Positions 61,349 through 64,000 of a DNA stretch of 64,000 nucleotides are shown piece after piece. How positions within the stretch are numbered: position 1 is the stretch's first letter; every line of letters begins with the position of its first letter. Below the pieces are notes generated by a model, which was not told the DNA's origin, did no database searches, and saw nothing but the letters and a program-made list of their open reading frames with translations. The DNA is from Flectonema sp. DT1601. Its lineage: Eukaryota > Euglenozoa > Diplonemea > Diplonemida > Diplonemidae. The position numbers and the translations under genes are program-made. Location: assembly GCA_964019425.1 (NCBI GenBank), contig OZ025814.1:1-64000 (forward strand), given 5' to 3'.

Positions 61349-63718
61349 TTAGTTGGTGAAAGTGTAGGAAAAAGTTCCCTGAGCCAACCCACTGCAGTCA
61401 ACAGTTCCACCGGTTGGAACGTAGACACCGGTGCTTGGGTCGGATCCGTTCTGGAAAGTACAGAATCCAGTCTTTCCAGCGGACCCTCCGTAACGCGAGT
61501 GTGGTGGGCACGGGTAGTCGAAGTGGCTGGCGCTCGACAAGTCCCAGGTGTACCCGAAGTATCCTCCCTTCGAGAAGTAGTCACAGTACTCGTGGAGCTG
61601 AGAGGAAACCGGTGGAAGCTTGATTCCCTTCGTGTTGTTGGTCCAGGTGCAGGTGTGCTTCTCTCCAACGACAGTGGTGGTGGTCTCTGGAGGGCAAGCA
61701 GACGATGGTGGTGGTCTTGGTGGCGGGGTGACTCCTCCCTGGACAAGTGCCTGAACCGGGGCAGAAGTAATACCGCACTGGTCACTTCCTCTCTCCAGTC
61801 TGATGTAACCGTTCTCTCCCCAGTTTGCGTTCCAAGAGTTCTTAATCAACCAGTACTTCTGTCCGTTGTCGATACCGTACCCGACGATGAGAACAGCGTG
61901 GTCGGCTTGCTTGTTGCAGCAGTTGCTTACAATTCCTCCCTTGTATGGCCACCAGATCTGGGTCATCGCGTCCAGGGCAATCGACACAGGTCCGTACTTC
62001 GCAACAGTCGCTGCCATCGCTTCTTCGGTTCTGTTCACGTTGTAGTACCCGGTCACCTTCACCTCAGCTGGGCTCCCGGCGTGGCAACCAGGAACATTCC
62101 CGGTCCCCGAAACGTATGGGTACGACGCTTCGGTGTCCGCTCCGTTGTCGGCAGTCCACTGGATCGCCTGGTACGGCCATCCTCCACCGCATCCATGCGA
62201 TCCGGTGTCGCAGCTCACAAGCTTCTGCTCCGACAGGCTCTGCAACTCGTTTCCGGCGATCGCCCACGCAGACTCAGTTACTCCGGTGGTTGAGAAAGAC
62301 CAGCATGATCCACACTGTCCCTGATCCTTAACCGGGGTCACAACTCCCTTGGTTCTCCAGTCAACCGACGTCGGCATGTTGCGGATGTCTTCCTCGGTGA
62401 TCCTTCTCTCCGCAGGGGCGTCTGGAAGATCTCCGGTGGTTGGGTGAGCGCAGTCTCTCAGGTGGGTTTCGAACTCACCCTTTGACCAGTCAGCGAGGTT
62501 GTTTGGAAGTCCACTTCCCCCCTGCGAGTAGAACAGGTTCAAGTGTCTGCGGAAGTTGTTGAAACGAGTCTGCTCTTCGGCCTTCGAGGCGTAGGTCTTC
62601 TTGTGCTGAACCATCCACTTCGCGAACAGTTCACGGTGCTCAGCCAAGCTCTTCGACTTGTCAACTGGCTCCTCGAGAGGTGCCGCACGCACTGGAAGAA
62701 CGAGCTTGGCTGCGCTGCTCTTCGCCGACTCCAGAGAAGTAGCCCACAACGACTCCTCCAACTGCTTCGCCACCGTCACCGAGAACGAAGCCGCTCCCCA
62801 CTGCATTGCGCAGGTGAACTCCTGTCCGGCAGCAAGAATGAAGTAACATCCACCCCTGTTTCCCCTGTCGTTGCGGTTCGATCCCCACGAGCACACGTTC
62901 GCTCCTCCGTAGTAGCAGTGGAACGCGTTGTAGTCTTCGTTGGTGCTCGACGACACGATCGAGATCACCAAGTCGTTTTGTCTGTCGTTGGTGTACGCGC
63001 AGTCGCACATGTCGGGCTTCGGGTAGGTCACGTTTGGGCACTTCATCGGAACATTCTGCGACTCCAACTGCAAAACATTCTTTTTGAATGAGAATGCCGA
63101 CGACGATCCGTCGAATGAACCGCTCACCGAAGAGCACTGCAGGTCACCTCCCGCGGGAAGGATGAAGTTGCAGGAGTACCCTCCCTGGGTTCCGTTCACA
63201 GCGTAGGCACAGACTTCCATGTTGTTGTACTTGCAGCTGAACTCGTTCACACCGTTCCCGCGAGGTGCCATGCGCTGGGCCACCCAAAGGTCAGAACTGC
63301 CGGAGTTCTTGTAGCTGCAGTCTCCGTTGTTGCACTGAATCGTCTTCGTGTTGCTGTCCAACAGAGCCCCCTTCAGTGGCGAAACATGGCTTCCGATCAC
63401 ATGCACGGTTCCCTGCACATCGCAGCTCATCTCAGCGCCAGCCGGAAGGACGAAGAAGCAACTTCCAGAGCTTCCGGTGTCCGAACTTGGGTACGACCGG
63501 TAGCAAGTCACAGCGTTCCCAACAGTGCACGACAAAGTCGCAACTCCAGACTGCTGTTCCGCCTGGAAGAAGAGCGTCACAGCTTCATCGACCTGTTTGT
63601 CGTTGGTGTACGAGCAGCTGTTTCCCGATACCGGGCAGTTGATCGAGTTCCACATCTGCTGTCCTTCTGCCACCGCTGACAGCGCCATCAAGGCGAACAA
63701 AAGACCCGAAGATCTCAT
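61349..63718 (-). CDS. Papain-family protease, array copy 7
   Basis: Identical protein to copy 1; the last complete gene in the window. Its upstream spacer (63719-64000) is cut by the window end, so further copies probably follow. Confidence 0.95.
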   Translation of the reverse strand: MRSSGLLFALMALSAVAEGQQMWNSINCPVSGNSCSYTNDKQVDEAVTLFFQAEQQSGVATLSCTVGNAVTCYRSYPSSDTGSSGSCFFVLPAGAEMSCDVQGTVHVIGSHVSPLKGALLDSNTKTIQCNNGDCSYKNSGSSDLWVAQRMAPRGNGVNEFSCKYNNMEVCAYAVNGTQGGYSCNFILPAGGDLQCSSVSGSFDGSSSAFSFKKNVLQLESQNVPMKCPNVTYPKPDMCDCAYTNDRQNDLVISIVSSSTNEDYNAFHCYYGGANVCSWGSNRNDRGNRGGCYFILAAGQEFTCAMQWGAASFSVTVAKQLEESLWATSLESAKSSAAKLVLPVRAAPLEEPVDKSKSLAEHRELFAKWMVQHKKTYASKAEEQTRFNNFRRHLNLFYSQGGSGLPNNLADWSKGEFETHLRDCAHPTTGDLPDAPAERRITEEDIRNMPTSVDWRTKGVVTPVKDQGQCGSCWSFSTTGVTESAWAIAGNELQSLSEQKLVSCDTGSHGCGGGWPYQAIQWTADNGADTEASYPYVSGTGNVPGCHAGSPAEVKVTGYYNVNRTEEAMAATVAKYGPVSIALDAMTQIWWPYKGGIVSNCCNKQADHAVLIVGYGIDNGQKYWLIKNSWNANWGENGYIRLERGSDQCGITSAPVQALVQGGVTPPPRPPPSSACPPETTTTVVGEKHTCTWTNNTKGIKLPPVSSQLHEYCDYFSKGGYFGYTWDLSSASHFDYPCPPHSRYGGSAGKTGFCTFQNGSDPSTGVYVPTGGTVDCSGLAQGTFSYTFTN

Positions 63719-63766
63719 TATAATTATTATTATTTGTTTTTGATACAAGAACCTGATCGTGAGAGA

Positions 63767-63805
<39 letters not shown>

Positions 63806-64000
63806 ATATGAACGTATCTTTTTTTTTTTTACGACACAATATATTGACGAAACTTAACAAACAACAACGACAACAACAATGCAATTCCGCTTTCTTGTGT
63901 GCATTCATTCGTCGTCAATTCTCTCGCGGGTTTCCATTTTTTTTTTTTTTTTTGTCCAACACAAAACTGCCAACAAAAGGATTGTAAGAGAGAGAAGAGG

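Larger units (their letters stand above)
39118..64000. repeat. Tandem array of ~3.6-kb papain-family protease units
   Basis: Seven genes on the minus strand with starts spaced 3585, 3651, 3602, 3602, 3601 and 3601 bp apart; the array runs off the right end of the window. Period differences come from spacer microsatellites: CTTTG is present 4, 16, 3, 3, 4 and 4 times in successive spacers, and the GAT run upstream of each gene grows from left to right by 2, 4, 4, 5, 5, 5 units relative to the first copy. The coding sequence gives the same protein in all seven. Confidence 0.97.

Overview
This window reads as nuclear DNA of a single-celled eukaryote. The CCCH zinc-finger gene has two short GT-AG introns, several proteins belong to eukaryote-only families (HMGB, a TTI1-like HEAT protein, an EI24-like membrane protein), and spacers are AT-rich and full of microsatellites. 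Every host gene I can support lies on the minus strand over more than 57 kb. Such one-way gene clusters, long gene arrays and a tyrosine-recombinase element sitting in a telomere-like repeat recall Euglenozoa (kinetoplastids, diplonemids), but dinoflagellate relatives and other protists are not excluded.

Layout, left to right: (1) 1-1567, about 195 perfect copies of TTTGCGGG; (2) 1568-5612, a GC-rich tyrosine-recombinase mobile element with TTTGCGGG repeats on both sides; (3) 5.6-6.5 kb, A-tailed hairpin sequences and a tRNA-derived SINE-like sequence; (4) 6544-13996, a tandem array with an exact 2609-bp period carrying a secreted protein of two SnoaL/NTF2-like domains (one truncated and three whole copies); (5) 14795-17114, a decayed Penelope-like retroelement between direct repeats, each holding a hammerhead-ribozyme-like core; (6) 17.2-20.0 kb, rearranged repeat fragments and an astacin metalloprotease; (7) 20.3-23.7 kb, an unknown 142-aa protein, an ankyrin protein, a type I membrane protein and an EI24-like protein; (8) 24.4-33.9 kb, a 1081-aa protein with an R-S-E ADP-ribosyltransferase domain and a TTI1-like protein; (9) 34.9-39.1 kb, an HMGB protein, a CCCH protein and a Nudix hydrolase; (10) 39118 to the window end, seven copies of a roughly 3.6-kb unit, each encoding the same 789-aa secreted papain-family protease.

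Transcription would run right to left. The central genes look like housekeeping functions (PIKK assembly, chromatin, RNA binding, nucleotide clean-up). The two arrays and the astacin gene encode secreted proteins, two of them protease types, and amplification suggests a need for high dosage. Coding sequences in the protease array are nearly invariant while spacer microsatellites differ, which points to recent amplification or continuing homogenisation.

The most interesting items are: a fold shared by the Penelope-like repeats and the spacer of the 2609-bp array, in which a pseudoknot helix and a nearby hairpin keep their order but change sequence; the TTTGCGGG array with its recombinase element; a six-cysteine domain repeated four times around the papain domain; and an HMGB gene whose acidic tail can only be joined in frame through an intron that is not GT-AG.
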